64,000 bases of DNA from Oscillospiraceae bacterium MB08-C2-2. Its GTDB lineage: Bacteria > Bacillota > Clostridia > Oscillospirales > Ruminococcaceae. This document shows positions 37,164 through 46,023 of the stretch, one piece after another. The notes under the pieces are model-generated. The model was not told where the DNA came from. It saw only the letters and a program-made list of their open reading frames with translations, and made no database searches. Both the position numbers and the translations under genes were made by a program. The first letter of the stretch is position 1. Every line of letters begins with the position of its first letter. The stretch spans positions 1,758,944 through 1,822,943 of the forward strand of contig CP141729.1 in the NCBI GenBank assembly GCA_035621215.1. The letters run 5' to 3'.

Positions 37164-37343
37164 TTAATATTCTCCCAGAAGCTTTAAAATCTCCTGCATA
37201 TTCTTATCTCCACCTGCCGGAGGTTTCCAATCCACTTGTATAACGGTGGCCTGCTGCCGCTCAAGAGCGTTTGTAAACACTGCGGGACCCACATTCATAA
37301 ACACAAGAGGTGAGCTAAACAGTGTAAGAATCGGGTTTATCAT
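37164..37343 (-). CDS. Small FdrA/DUF1116-associated protein, 59 residues
   Basis: Begins in an ATGA overlap with the fdrA stop codon and ends 16 bases before the acetokinase-like gene. The sequence includes FMNVGPAVFTNAL (15-27) and VIQVDWKPPAGGD (34-46), followed by a short helix. This pattern (VNVG...F...L...VxxVDWxPPAxGD) is one I associate with N-terminal segments of DUF1116/FdrA-type proteins; the DUF1116 protein here has VDVQPAG at the same kind of position. It is probably a separate small subunit of the FdrA-DUF1116 complex. Easily missed because of its length. Confidence 0.72.
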   Translation of the reverse strand: MINPILTLFSSPLVFMNVGPAVFTNALERQQATVIQVDWKPPAGGDKNMQEILKLLGEY

Positions 37344-38890
37344 TTTAAGTCACGCTCCTTTTTCTGGCGAATAATCTCCCCGGCCAAAAGGGCTGCCCGG
37401 TAGTTTGTGCCACACACCAGCACCCCGGCCTGCCGCAGAAGCTGCACCTGATGGTGGCGGTTCTGCAAATCTGCATCTGTGCCCAGCACCGATGCCACCA
37501 CCGCCAAATCGCCACCCCGGCTCTTGGCCTGTTCCTTGGCCGCCAAAATATCCAGAATAACAGAGCCAACCGGCTCATCAGGGCCTGCGGGAGTCAGGAT
37601 GAAATCCATCAGCAGTACCGCTGTTTCGGGGTCGGCGGCTTCCCGCAGAATGGCTGGCTTGCGCACACTGGGGTCAATGGTAGGATGGGGCCTGCCCAGT
37701 GTAAATTCCTCCTCGCCGTAGTCAATCACGGCGTTACCCACGCTTTTGGCGGAATCGGCCAGCTTCAGTTCGGGGGAAAGGGGGCAGTTAGAGTGGATGC
37801 CGCCGATTTTTTCCTGCATCGCTTTCATGGCTTCATCGCAGTAGGTACCGCCTAAATAGGCACCCCGCACATATTTTTGCTCCGGGCTCATATTCTGAAT
37901 GGCTTTTTGGGCCATCTCCAGAATTTCTTCCTCGGTTTCAAAACGGTTTTCCTTGCCAATCAGAGCAAGCGCCTTTTGTGCACAATCATCCAGATCAGAG
38001 GCCCAGACTGCACCTGAGGCCTGCACCATTTGAGCATCACTGCCCATCAGGCAGGCTACCACCGGCTTTGTACACTGCCCAATGCGGGCAAGGAGCTTTT
38101 GAAGCACCTCTTGACCCGGACTGCGTGAAATCAGCACAATATATTTAGTCTCGGGGTCTTGTTCCAGAGCATCTATGCCCATAAGCATGGTAATGCCGCC
38201 CACTTCATCCTTCAGGTCACTGCCGCCTGTGCCGATGCCTTGAGAGATTCCGCTTCCGCATTTATGCAGAATAGCCGCCACATGCTGGATACCGCAGCCC
38301 GAAGCACCGCAGATACCAAAGGGCCCCCGGTTGGTAATGCTGCCAAGCACCATGGCATAGCCGTTGATATTGGCTACACCGCAATCCGGCCCCATACACA
38401 AAAGCCCCTTTTCTCTGGCCAGTTCTTTCATGGCACGCTCATCGGCTAAAGAGACATTGTTGCTGAACACAACACAGTGAAGCCCTGCATTCAAGGCTTT
38501 TTCGGTCTCTTCACGGGCATATTCGCCCGGCACGGCAATGGTGCATATATTCACATTTGAATGCTGCTCCAAAGCCGCCGAAGCAGAGGTATAGGCCGGG
38601 CGGTTCTCACCGGCAGAAACCTTTTGGTTTTGCCCCAACACAAACTCCACTGCCGCTAAAAAGGCTTCCTCAGAGTGAGCGCGCCCCGCAAAGATCAAAT
38701 CCATATCCCGTGCGGTGCCCGCTTCTTTGGTCAGCAAATCCAATTCTTCAAGGGCGGCTTTTCCAGCCGAACTGCCCATAATCACAAGCCCTGCCTCAAT
38801 TCCTTCACACTCTGTAAAAATCGAGGTGGTGTAGAGCACCTGCAAGGAATCCCAGTAAATATTTTTCTTAATGCTCGTAAACACCGGCAT
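37340..38890 (-). CDS. fdrA: FdrA-like (AllF-type) acyl-CoA-synthetase-fold protein
   Basis: 516 residues resembling FdrA, a relative of succinyl-CoA synthetase alpha. The N-terminal part has VIMGSSAGKAALEEL, the centre a Rossmann-like GPFGICGASGCGIQHVAAI (about 199-217) and GIGTGGSDL, and the C-terminal region repeats a CoA-ligase-like flavodoxin fold (PVVACLMGSD; VASVLGTDAD). In E. coli FdrA acts with DUF1116 and DUF2877 proteins as oxamate carbamoyltransferase. ATG 38890 with AAAGGAG 11 bases upstream is preferred over the TTG at 38917. The DUF1116 stop is one base away. Confidence 0.85.
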   Translation of the reverse strand: MPVFTSIKKNIYWDSLQVLYTTSIFTECEGIEAGLVIMGSSAGKAALEELDLLTKEAGTARDMDLIFAGRAHSEEAFLAAVEFVLGQNQKVSAGENRPAYTSASAALEQHSNVNICTIAVPGEYAREETEKALNAGLHCVVFSNNVSLADERAMKELAREKGLLCMGPDCGVANINGYAMVLGSITNRGPFGICGASGCGIQHVAAILHKCGSGISQGIGTGGSDLKDEVGGITMLMGIDALEQDPETKYIVLISRSPGQEVLQKLLARIGQCTKPVVACLMGSDAQMVQASGAVWASDLDDCAQKALALIGKENRFETEEEILEMAQKAIQNMSPEQKYVRGAYLGGTYCDEAMKAMQEKIGGIHSNCPLSPELKLADSAKSVGNAVIDYGEEEFTLGRPHPTIDPSVRKPAILREAADPETAVLLMDFILTPAGPDEPVGSVILDILAAKEQAKSRGGDLAVVASVLGTDADLQNRHHQVQLLRQAGVLVCGTNYRAALLAGEIIRQKKERDLK

Positions 38891-38891
38891 G

Positions 38892-40151
38892 TTATAGGGT
38901 ACTCCTTTCCTGCACAAGCTTGCTCAAGGCCACCAAGCCCTTTTTAAAGCATTCCAAGGGCAGCTCCGAAGAGCCTGCTCCACCCTGCCCGCCTGCAATC
39001 AGGGTTGACCCACCGTGGCTGGTGGGCAGAATGTTGAGCCCCACAACACGGCGCATATCAATGCCCACCGGGAAGCCCCGGAAATCATCCCACGGAATGG
39101 GCGCAAACATATGCTCACCAAGGCAGATTTGCCTTGCATTGTCTGTGCGGCGCTTGGCCTCGGCAAAGCTTCCGCCGGTGAGCCTGACATAAGAAGGCCC
39201 GGCTACGGCGGAAATACCGCCCAGACCATAAATTTCAGTGACACAGCTATCCCCCAAGAACCCGAGAATATCATCCTCTGTATAAGCGGGATTGAGGAAC
39301 TGGCCCAGAATCTTGGGTGCTTCAACTGTAAACCATTCGTTGCCTGTGCCGCTGAACTGCAAGCCAAATTCTACACCATTGCCGCCCATTCCCACCATAA
39401 TGGTGGACATGGGAACGTTCTTGGCAGAAGCCAGCACACTTTCTACCCCGGCCATCATGATGTGCAGAAAAAAGCGGTCATTTGCAGCAAATTCTTTCAT
39501 GATGGCATCCTTCTGGGGTGTTTCAATATCCATCATAAAAGGGATCATTTGCAGAGCCATAGCCATAGAGGCGGCAGGCTGGCGGTTGTGGTTTTCATCC
39601 CCCATACCGGCTGTCTTGGAAAGAATGGATTTCAGGTCTATGCCGCCCGCTTTGCGCACGGTCTTGCCAAGAGCAGGACCGTAATGATCCCGAAACCATA
39701 CCAGTTCCTTTTCGATCTCATCGTCATAAAAGCCCCAGCGCAGCACATGCTGGCGATTGCCGGGGTGGGGTGTGCAAAAGCCAAAGCCGCCAAATTCCTT
39801 ATCCTCACAAACCACCACCGGCATAGAGGCCGAGGTAGCCATAGCAGCGCCGCAGGCACAGGAATAATCCTGCCCGGAGGCAATCTCAATTTCACCGCTG
39901 ATCACCATCTCCCATGCCTCTTCGGCGGTTTTGGCAAGCCCTTCATGGATAGCGGCTCCGCAGATGGTTACACGAACCGGGGGAACGATATTTTCTGCGG
40001 CAATGGGTGGCCCCGCAACCAAAATGGTATTCTTTTTCATGTTGGGGATCACGGTTCCGGCCGGCTGCACATCCACCCAAACCGGGCGGCCTTGCAGCAT
40101 CACATCTATGACCTTTTGATTTGCCTGTTCAATTATTTCTTCTATTTTCAT
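38892..40151 (-). CDS. DUF1116 (YlbE/AllG-like) protein
   Basis: 419 residues of the DUF1116 family, a partner of FdrA. Recognisable blocks are KNTILVAGPPIAAENIVPP (about 43-61), CGAAMATSASMPVVVCED, FGFCTPHPGNRQHVLRWG, GMGDENHNRQPAAS (about 193-206) and VGMGGNGVEFGLQ. It is cytosolic and has several conserved Gly-rich and His-containing loops that could bind an acyl or carbamoyl group. ATG 40151 has GGAG 9 bases upstream. It sits directly between the ABC transporter genes and fdrA, as part of one operon. Its biochemical role here is inferred from the E. coli system. Confidence 0.87.
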   Translation of the reverse strand: MKIEEIIEQANQKVIDVMLQGRPVWVDVQPAGTVIPNMKKNTILVAGPPIAAENIVPPVRVTICGAAIHEGLAKTAEEAWEMVISGEIEIASGQDYSCACGAAMATSASMPVVVCEDKEFGGFGFCTPHPGNRQHVLRWGFYDDEIEKELVWFRDHYGPALGKTVRKAGGIDLKSILSKTAGMGDENHNRQPAASMAMALQMIPFMMDIETPQKDAIMKEFAANDRFFLHIMMAGVESVLASAKNVPMSTIMVGMGGNGVEFGLQFSGTGNEWFTVEAPKILGQFLNPAYTEDDILGFLGDSCVTEIYGLGGISAVAGPSYVRLTGGSFAEAKRRTDNARQICLGEHMFAPIPWDDFRGFPVGIDMRRVVGLNILPTSHGGSTLIAGGQGGAGSSELPLECFKKGLVALSKLVQERSTL

Positions 40152-40204
40152 TGCCAATAACTCCAATCGGTTTTCCTTCTCTCCCTACCTTGGGAGAGCA
40201 TTCA

Positions 40205-41155
40205 TCAATCCACCAGCATGCAGCGCACAAAATGGCCGGGGGAGACCTCCCGCAAATGCTGCGGCTCCTTACATTTTTCGGTGGCGTATTTGCAGCGTGT
40301 CACAAAGCGGCACCCGGGGGCGGGATCAATGGGGTTGGCCACTTCGCCTGTGAGTATCTGCTTAGGGCGGCCCCGCATGCTCAAACTGGTGGAGGGTATA
40401 GCAGAAAGCAGTGCCTGTGTATAGGGGTGCAGCTGGTTTGAAAACAGTTCATCCCGGGGCGCATATTCCACCTCTTGGCCCAGATACATCACAACGACAT
40501 AGTCACTGATATGGCGCACAACGCACAAATCGTGGGTAATGAACATATAAGCCAGATGCTTATGCTCCTGCAAATCCATCAGCAGGTTGAGAATCTGCGC
40601 CTGAATGGAAACATCCAGAGCGGATACAGGCTCATCGCACACAATAAATTCAGGGTCCACTGCAAGGGCTCTGGCCAGGCCAACACGTTGGCGGCGTCCT
40701 CCATCCAGCTCGTGAGGGTAGGTGTTTACATACCGCCGGGGTAAGCCGCAAAGCTCCATCAGCTCATGGGCCTTCTGCTTCTGCTGATCTCTCCCCTTGA
40801 CCACGCCGGTTACCTTCATAGGCTCAAGAATAATATCCTCAATGCTCAGGCGGGGATTTAACGAGGTAAAGGGGTCCTGAAAGATCATCTGCATGGTGGA
40901 GTGCATCTTTTTCATCTGCTGCTTGTTGTAGGTTAAAATATCCTCGCCACGATAAAGCACCTTGCCACCGTTGGCATCCAGCAGACGCAGGATGGTTCGG
41001 CCCAATGTGGATTTTCCGCACCCTGATTCCCCCACAACACCCAGTGTCTGGCCCTCATTGATCTTGAGGTTAACTCCATCCACGGCATGCAGCGTGCCTC
41101 TGGACGTCTTAAAATACTTTTTAAGATCCTGCGTCTCTAAAATAACGTTAGACAT
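40205..41155 (-). CDS. ABC transporter ATPase (OppF/DppF type)
   Basis: 316 residues: Walker [10 protein letters not shown], a signature that reads [15 protein letters not shown] instead of LSGGQ (Ser replaced by Asp), Walker [13 protein letters not shown], and the C-terminal oligopeptide-type extension with cysteines [15 protein letters not shown]. The Asp substitution in the signature may weaken one of the two ATP sites. ATG 41155 has GGGGGAG 9 bases upstream; it overlaps the preceding ATPase gene by 8 bases. Pairs with the OppD-type ATPase of the same operon. Confidence 0.92.
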   Translation of the reverse strand: MSNVILETQDLKKYFKTSRGTLHAVDGVNLKINEGQTLGVVGESGCGKSTLGRTILRLLDANGGKVLYRGEDILTYNKQQMKKMHSTMQMIFQDPFTSLNPRLSIEDIILEPMKVTGVVKGRDQQKQKAHELMELCGLPRRYVNTYPHELDGGRRQRVGLARALAVDPEFIVCDEPVSALDVSIQAQILNLLMDLQEHKHLAYMFITHDLCVVRHISDYVVVMYLGQEVEYAPRDELFSNQLHPYTQALLSAIPSTSLSMRGRPKQILTGEVANPIDPAPGCRFVTRCKYATEKCKEPQHLREVSPGHFVRCMLVD

Positions 41156-42137
41156 CCGCTGTTTCTCCCCCTTCGCTATACAAATAGCATTTGATGCCAT
41201 GGCTGCCCTTGGTATAAAGCTCCGGGGCCTTTTGACCGCAGATATCCATACAGCGGGGGCAGCGGTCCGCAAATTTGCACCCTACCGGCAGATTGGTGGG
41301 ATCAGCCATAAAGCCCGGTATGGGGATCAGACGGTCTGCGGTGCTGGTCAGCTCGGGAATGCTGTTAAAGAGCCCTTGGGTATAGGGGTGGTTGCGCTCA
41401 CGTAAAAACACATCCTCCACCCGCCCACGCTCAATGATTTCACCGGCATACATAACCGCCACATTTTCACAAAACTCATTGACTACACCAAGATCGTGGG
41501 TAATCATAATCATGGCAGAGTTGTATTTCTCTTTCAGGTCCTTCATCAGATGCAAAATCTGCGCCTGAATGGTCACATCAAGAGCGGTGGTAGGCTCATC
41601 GGCAAGAAGCAGCTCCGGCTCAGCAACCAGCGCCATGGCAATGCCGATGCGCTGCTTCATTCCGCCCGAAAACTGGTGGGGAAAATCTTTTTTTCTCTGG
41701 GGCTGGATGCCCACCAGCTTTAAGACTTCATCCACACGCTGCTCTGCTTCCTGTATGGGCATCTCGGGAAAATGCAGCTGCAGCACTTCACGAATCTGCT
41801 TGCCCACCGTGATGATGGGGTTCAGGCTGGTCATGGGGTCCTGAAAGATCATAGAAATCTTGGCACCCCGCAGCCGCAGCAGCTCCCCTTTTTTGGCTTT
41901 GAGAACATCCAAGCCGTTGTAATGGATGCTGCCTCTGGTAATTTCCCCCACATAATCCGGCAAAAGACGCAGCGTGCTCAGGGCCATTGTGGTTTTACCG
42001 GCACCGGTTTCTCCCACAAGCCCTAGAACCTCTCCCCGCTCCAGCTCCAAATCCACTCCGTTTAAGGCGTGAACCGTTGCATCGTCGGTGTTATACTGAA
42101 CATGCAGATTTTTAATTTCAAGTAGTTTTTCACTCAT
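41148..42137 (-). CDS. ABC transporter ATPase (OppD/DppD type)
   Basis: 329 residues, full OppD length. Walker [10 protein letters not shown], signature [15 protein letters not shown], Walker [13 protein letters not shown], and a complete C-terminal extension with [14 protein letters not shown] cysteines. Unlike the ATPase of the B12-regulated system, it keeps the peptide-type extension. GGGGGCGG lies 8 bases before the ATG. It is fourth in the transporter block of the catabolic operon. Confidence 0.93.
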   Translation of the reverse strand: MSEKLLEIKNLHVQYNTDDATVHALNGVDLELERGEVLGLVGETGAGKTTMALSTLRLLPDYVGEITRGSIHYNGLDVLKAKKGELLRLRGAKISMIFQDPMTSLNPIITVGKQIREVLQLHFPEMPIQEAEQRVDEVLKLVGIQPQRKKDFPHQFSGGMKQRIGIAMALVAEPELLLADEPTTALDVTIQAQILHLMKDLKEKYNSAMIMITHDLGVVNEFCENVAVMYAGEIIERGRVEDVFLRERNHPYTQGLFNSIPELTSTADRLIPIPGFMADPTNLPVGCKFADRCPRCMDICGQKAPELYTKGSHGIKCYLYSEGGETADV

Positions 42138-42149
42138 ATTTCCGCCCCC

Positions 42150-43040
42150 TTAATGCTTTGTTCTTGGGTCGAGGGCATCACGCAATCCATCGCCGATAAA
42201 ATTCAGGCACATAACGGAAAGACAGATGAAAAGCCCGGGTATAAAGCCAAGATACGGATAATAGCGGATGTTTACCCTGTTTTCGGAAAGGATGGTTCCC
42301 CATTCGGGTGTGGGGGAGGCAACGCCTATTCCCAAAAAGCCGAGGGAAGCGATATTCAGTATAGTCAGGCCAAGGCCAAGGGTGGCTGTTACAATAACAG
42401 GCCCCAAACCGTTAGGAACAATGTGCTTAAAAATAATGCGCATAGAGCTGGTTCCGCAGCACTTTGCGGCTTCTACAAACTCAAGATTGCGTATGGTTAA
42501 AATAGAAGAGCGCACCACACGGGCATATCGAGGAAAGGTGGCAATAGCAAGGGCAATCAGCATCTTGATCGTCCCCTGCCCCAGTGCCGCCACAACCGCC
42601 ATAGAAAGCAGCATATTGGGAACCGCCATAAAAATATCGCAAAAGCGCATGATGATATTGTCAACACGTCCGCCAAAATAGCCAGCGGCTCCGCCCAAGG
42701 CAACGCCCATGGTCAAGGCAAGCAAAACGGTGACAACGCCGGCAAACAGAGAGATTCTGCCGCCATAAATAATACGGGCGAAAAGATCCCGGCCGTATTG
42801 GTCGGTGCCAAAGGGAAATTCGGCAGAAGGAGAGATAAAGCGATTGGCCATGCTCTGCTGATAAACCTTGCTGTAATCAATATACAGCGGTGCGGTGAGG
42901 CACAAAATCGCCATGATCACCAGCATAATCAGCCCCAGCATTGCAAGCTTATTTTTGCGGAAGCGAAAAACCACTAAGCCCCATTGACTGCGGCCAACAA
43001 TATCCTCGCTTCTCGTTTGTTTCTGTTTTTTAGTCTTCAT
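42150..43040 (-). CDS. ABC transporter permease (OppC/DppC type)
   Basis: 296 residues with about six membrane helices after a basic N-terminal tail (KTKKQKQTR). The family loop FGTDQYGRDLFARIIYGGR is near residue 78 and the EAA-like loop EAAKCCGTSSMRIIFKHIVPN near 190. ATG 43040 is preferred because GGGAGG sits 7 bases upstream, and the ATG at 43055 lies inside that ribosome site. It follows the OppB gene by 15 bases. Confidence 0.92.
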   Translation of the reverse strand: MKTKKQKQTRSEDIVGRSQWGLVVFRFRKNKLAMLGLIMLVIMAILCLTAPLYIDYSKVYQQSMANRFISPSAEFPFGTDQYGRDLFARIIYGGRISLFAGVVTVLLALTMGVALGGAAGYFGGRVDNIIMRFCDIFMAVPNMLLSMAVVAALGQGTIKMLIALAIATFPRYARVVRSSILTIRNLEFVEAAKCCGTSSMRIIFKHIVPNGLGPVIVTATLGLGLTILNIASLGFLGIGVASPTPEWGTILSENRVNIRYYPYLGFIPGLFICLSVMCLNFIGDGLRDALDPRTKH

Positions 43041-43055
43041 TGCGTTTCCTCCCAT

Positions 43056-43985
43056 TTAGGATTCAAATCCCAGCTTAACACGGGGATCGATGACAGCATA
43101 CAGCAGGTCGACAAGCAAATTGACCACGCCAACAAAGATCGATATGATAACCAGCACCCCCATGACAATGGGCACATCACGAATCTTGACAGCGTTAATC
43201 AAAAAGGAGCCGATTCCTGAAATGGAAAAAACGCTCTCTGTAACAACGGAGCCGCTGATCAGGCCAGCATAGCTGATGCCCAGCTGAGTAACAACCGGAA
43301 GCAGGCCGTTGCGCAGTACATGCCGGGTGATAATCTGGGTTTCGTTTGCCCCTTTGGAGCGTGCCGTGCGCACATAATCCTGCTTGATGATTTCCAGCAT
43401 ACTGGACCGGGTCATACGCACCTGTGTGGCCATCTGCCCTGCTGCAAGGGTGCAGGCGGGCAAAATAAAATGGGCCAGGGAGCCTGTGCCTGTTGCCGGG
43501 AACATACCCAGTTTAAGCGCAAAATAAACCTGCGACATCAGGCCGAACCAGAATGCGGGCATGGCCGATAAAACCATTGCCAGAACCAAGGAGGTGTAAT
43601 CCACAATGTGGTATTGGCGTACCGCCGCCATAATGCCGATGGGGATACCCAGAATTGCCGCAATGGCAAAAGCCATCGTGCCCAGCGCCAGCGTATTGGG
43701 CAGGCGTGAAGAAAATTCTGTGAGCACATCAAAGTTGCTGTACCAGGATTGTCCGAAATCCCCGCGCACCAAATTGCCGAGATAGGTTACATACCGCACA
43801 AGCAGGGGGTCATTAAGCCCCATCTCTTCGCGCAATGCCTCTACCTCTTCCACCGTGGCTTCTGCACCAAGAATGGTACGGGCTGGGTCTCCGGGAGCAA
43901 TATCCATAATAATAAAGATAAACAGCGTTATGCCGAGAACAACGGGCACCAGCATGAACAAACGCCGAATAATAAATTTAAGCAT
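43056..43985 (-). CDS. ABC transporter permease (OppB/DppB type)
   Basis: 309 residues, six predicted helices, start MLKFIIRRLFMLVPV typical for the family, PGDPARTILGAEATVEEV in the first extracytoplasmic loop, and the EAA-like RTARSKGANETQIITRHVLRN near residue 210. GGGGGG lies about 8 bases before the ATG. It is separated from the binding-protein gene by a hairpin, which would lower its expression relative to the binding protein. Confidence 0.93.
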   Translation of the reverse strand: MLKFIIRRLFMLVPVVLGITLFIFIIMDIAPGDPARTILGAEATVEEVEALREEMGLNDPLLVRYVTYLGNLVRGDFGQSWYSNFDVLTEFSSRLPNTLALGTMAFAIAAILGIPIGIMAAVRQYHIVDYTSLVLAMVLSAMPAFWFGLMSQVYFALKLGMFPATGTGSLAHFILPACTLAAGQMATQVRMTRSSMLEIIKQDYVRTARSKGANETQIITRHVLRNGLLPVVTQLGISYAGLISGSVVTESVFSISGIGSFLINAVKIRDVPIVMGVLVIISIFVGVVNLLVDLLYAVIDPRVKLGFES

Positions 43986-44004
43986 GTTTTCCCCCCACTA
44001 ATAA

Positions 44005-44046
44005 AAAGGGCCTTCGCAAGCTGATGCACTTTTCGGAAGGCCCCTT
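44005..44046 (-). terminator. Partial terminator between binding protein and permease
   Basis: On the minus strand GGGGCCTTCCG pairs with CGAAGGCCC(C) and is followed by TTTTTATT. This placement usually reduces downstream expression so that the binding protein is made in excess. Confidence 0.75.
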
Positions 44047-44074
44047 TGCTTAATTCAAACCAATATACTGAACC

Positions 44075-45679
44075 TTAGCTCCAGTCGTGCATGTAATACA
44101 GGCCAACCAATGCACCCGGTTCCACACCGTTCATTTTTTCGTTGAAAGCAACCACATTCATATCGTAGAGAGTCGGAATAGCCAGAGCCTGATCGGTAAC
44201 AATGTTGGCGGCTTGGGCATAGATTTCCCTGCGCTTTTCAGCGTCGCTTTCAGTACGTCCGGTCACCAGCAATTCATCCAGCTCAGGCAGGTGGTTGCCG
44301 ATGTGGTAAGTCTCTTTGGAAAGATAGGTGCTGTTGAAGTTGAAATACATGATATCTGCGTCCAGAGTGGAGCTGGAGGAAGGCCGCAAATGAGCGCCAA
44401 AATCGCCGGACTGACGGGTGATAGCAGTCCAAGAAACAGAATCCACCGCATTGACTGTGCAGTTAATACCAACCTCAATCAGCTGGCCCTGTATAATCTG
44501 TGCCGTTGTTTCGGCTCTGGTTCCGGCTGTTACGCAGATGGAAAATTCCTCACCATTGTAGTTGGCGGCTTTCAGGAATTCCTTGGCCTTTTCAACATCC
44601 CGCTCAATAACATTGAAGTTACCTTCTCCGGGATAACCGGTAAAACCGGGAACAATAACAATGGGGGCAGGCTGAGCATAACCCTCATAGGTACCAATGT
44701 TGATCTCTTCTTTATCGATGGCATACTGAACAGCACGGCGGAAATTGATATCCTTGGTAATGCCGGCCTTTTCACCCATGTTAAAGTGCATCGGCATCAC
44801 CGAAGCAGCGGTCTGCACCTTATATTTGACCGGGCTGGATTCGGGAAGCTTGAGAAGCGGCGCAATGTTGGTATTGATCAGTACATCGATTTCGCCGTTT
44901 TCCAGAGCCATAATCTGTGCGTTGGGATCGGAGATCACCTTGTGATAAATGGTTTTAATCGAGGCTTCCCCTCCCCAGTAATCAGGGAACGCTTCAAGAG
45001 TGATGCTGTCTCCAGGGGTACGGTCTGCGAAGATATAGGGGCCGGTTCCCACAGGCTTTTCAGCGTAGCCCTCTTCACCCACCTCATCAAAATACTTTTT
45101 GCTGACCACAAGGCCATAGCGGGAGGCAAGGCTGTTTAAAAATCCGCCGAAGGGGGCTTTCAGATGAATGACCACAGTGGAATCATCGATGATTTCGCAA
45201 TTATCCACTGCAAACATCAGCGAAGTAGCACCCGGTGTTTGACTGCCATAGTTCAGTGTGAAAGCAACATCCTCCACAGTGAGGGGATAACCGTTATGGA
45301 AGGTAACACCCTGCCGGATTTTCATGGTATAATCCATGCCGTCCTCAGAAATTTCCCAGCTTTCAGCCAGCAGAGGGGTGATGGAGTTATCCGGGTTGAG
45401 CTTCACCAAAGTGTCGTATACGTTATGTAGAATAGGCACCTCATCCATATTGGTGGCGGCGCCTACCGTGTTGTACATAAAGAACAAATCGGCCTCGGAA
45501 GCTGCGGCAGAAACAATGCTTTCCTTTCTGGCCGGGGCTGCCCCCTCACCATTGCCAGATGCATCGGGCGAGCCGGACGTACCGGGTGTGCTGGGTGTGC
45601 CCGAGGATGTGCTTCCACACGCTCCAAGGGAAAGAACCAGGCAAACCATCATAAAGAGGGCTATTGTCTTTTTAATCAT
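44075..45679 (-). CDS. Substrate-binding lipoprotein (SBP_bac_5) of the catabolic locus
   Basis: 534 residues: lipoprotein signal with lipobox LGAC (Cys21), a Gly/Ser/Thr-rich linker to about 55, then a family-5 solute-binding domain (YTMKIRQGVTFHNGYPLT near 133-150; GTGPYIFAD; FRRAVQYAIDKEEI). It is the first gene of the minus-strand catabolic operon and its promoter carries an operator-like site. Family-5 proteins bind peptides, nickel chelates, opines, glycosides and other solutes; the following DUF1116-fdrA-kinase and glycosidase genes suggest a small ureido/amide or glycosylated compound, but this is inference. AGGAGAATGAAAG precedes the ATG. Confidence 0.92.
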   Translation of the reverse strand: MIKKTIALFMMVCLVLSLGACGSTSSGTPSTPGTSGSPDASGNGEGAAPARKESIVSAAASEADLFFMYNTVGAATNMDEVPILHNVYDTLVKLNPDNSITPLLAESWEISEDGMDYTMKIRQGVTFHNGYPLTVEDVAFTLNYGSQTPGATSLMFAVDNCEIIDDSTVVIHLKAPFGGFLNSLASRYGLVVSKKYFDEVGEEGYAEKPVGTGPYIFADRTPGDSITLEAFPDYWGGEASIKTIYHKVISDPNAQIMALENGEIDVLINTNIAPLLKLPESSPVKYKVQTAASVMPMHFNMGEKAGITKDINFRRAVQYAIDKEEINIGTYEGYAQPAPIVIVPGFTGYPGEGNFNVIERDVEKAKEFLKAANYNGEEFSICVTAGTRAETTAQIIQGQLIEVGINCTVNAVDSVSWTAITRQSGDFGAHLRPSSSSTLDADIMYFNFNSTYLSKETYHIGNHLPELDELLVTGRTESDAEKRREIYAQAANIVTDQALAIPTLYDMNVVAFNEKMNGVEPGALVGLYYMHDWS

Positions 45680-45786
45680 CTTTCATTCTCCTTCATTTAA
45701 AGGCTCAGGTTCTAGCTTCAACATCCTAAAAAAGCTTTTTTGTTCTATAATCTCCTCCAATCGATGATTTAAATGCAAGAGGTTAG

Positions 45787-45808
45787 TGGACTGACCAGTT
45801 AAATTATA
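45787..45808 (-). promoter_or_regulatory. Operon -10 element with GntR operator 1
   Basis: TATAAT on the minus strand (45803-45808) followed at once by TGGTCAGTCCA (45787-45797), a near palindrome of the FadR/GntR type. A regulator bound here would cover the transcription start of the substrate-binding-protein operon. The -35 region (TTTTAT) is poor. Confidence 0.62.
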
Positions 45809-45941
45809 GCATAGGCCTTACCAGAATAAAACTGGCATTCCCTCTAAAGTAATCGACAAATAATTATCAATTTATAACAATTATTGTTTTGTGACCACAA
45901 ATAAATCGATTAATTTGTATATAAAAATTTCAAGTGGTATC

Positions 45942-45952
45942 TTGTCAGTCCA
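45942..45952 (+). promoter_or_regulatory. GntR operator 2
   Basis: TTGTCAGTCCA differs from the reverse complement of operator 1 at one base. It lies 13 bases upstream of the -35 of the regulator gene promoter, suggesting autoregulation. Confidence 0.6.
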
Positions 45953-45965
45953 GTTAACTATCATC

Positions 45966-45994
45966 TTGACAATACAAGATTTAAGTGATAGAAT
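45966..45994 (+). promoter_or_regulatory. Promoter of the FadR-type regulator gene
   Basis: TTGACA (45966-45971), 17-base spacer, TAGAAT (45989-45994). It rules out coding starts before about 46005. Confidence 0.75.
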
Positions 45995-46023
45995 TACCAG
46001 ATAGAGCAGTGGAGGGATTTATC

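Noticed and set aside
39015-40160. Plus-strand frame of about 380 codons opposite the DUF1116 gene
   Set aside because: No ribosome site, His/Gly-rich shadow of the real gene on the other strand.
44087-45139. Plus-strand frame opposite the substrate-binding protein
   Set aside because: Antisense to a lipoprotein gene with clear lipobox and ribosome site.
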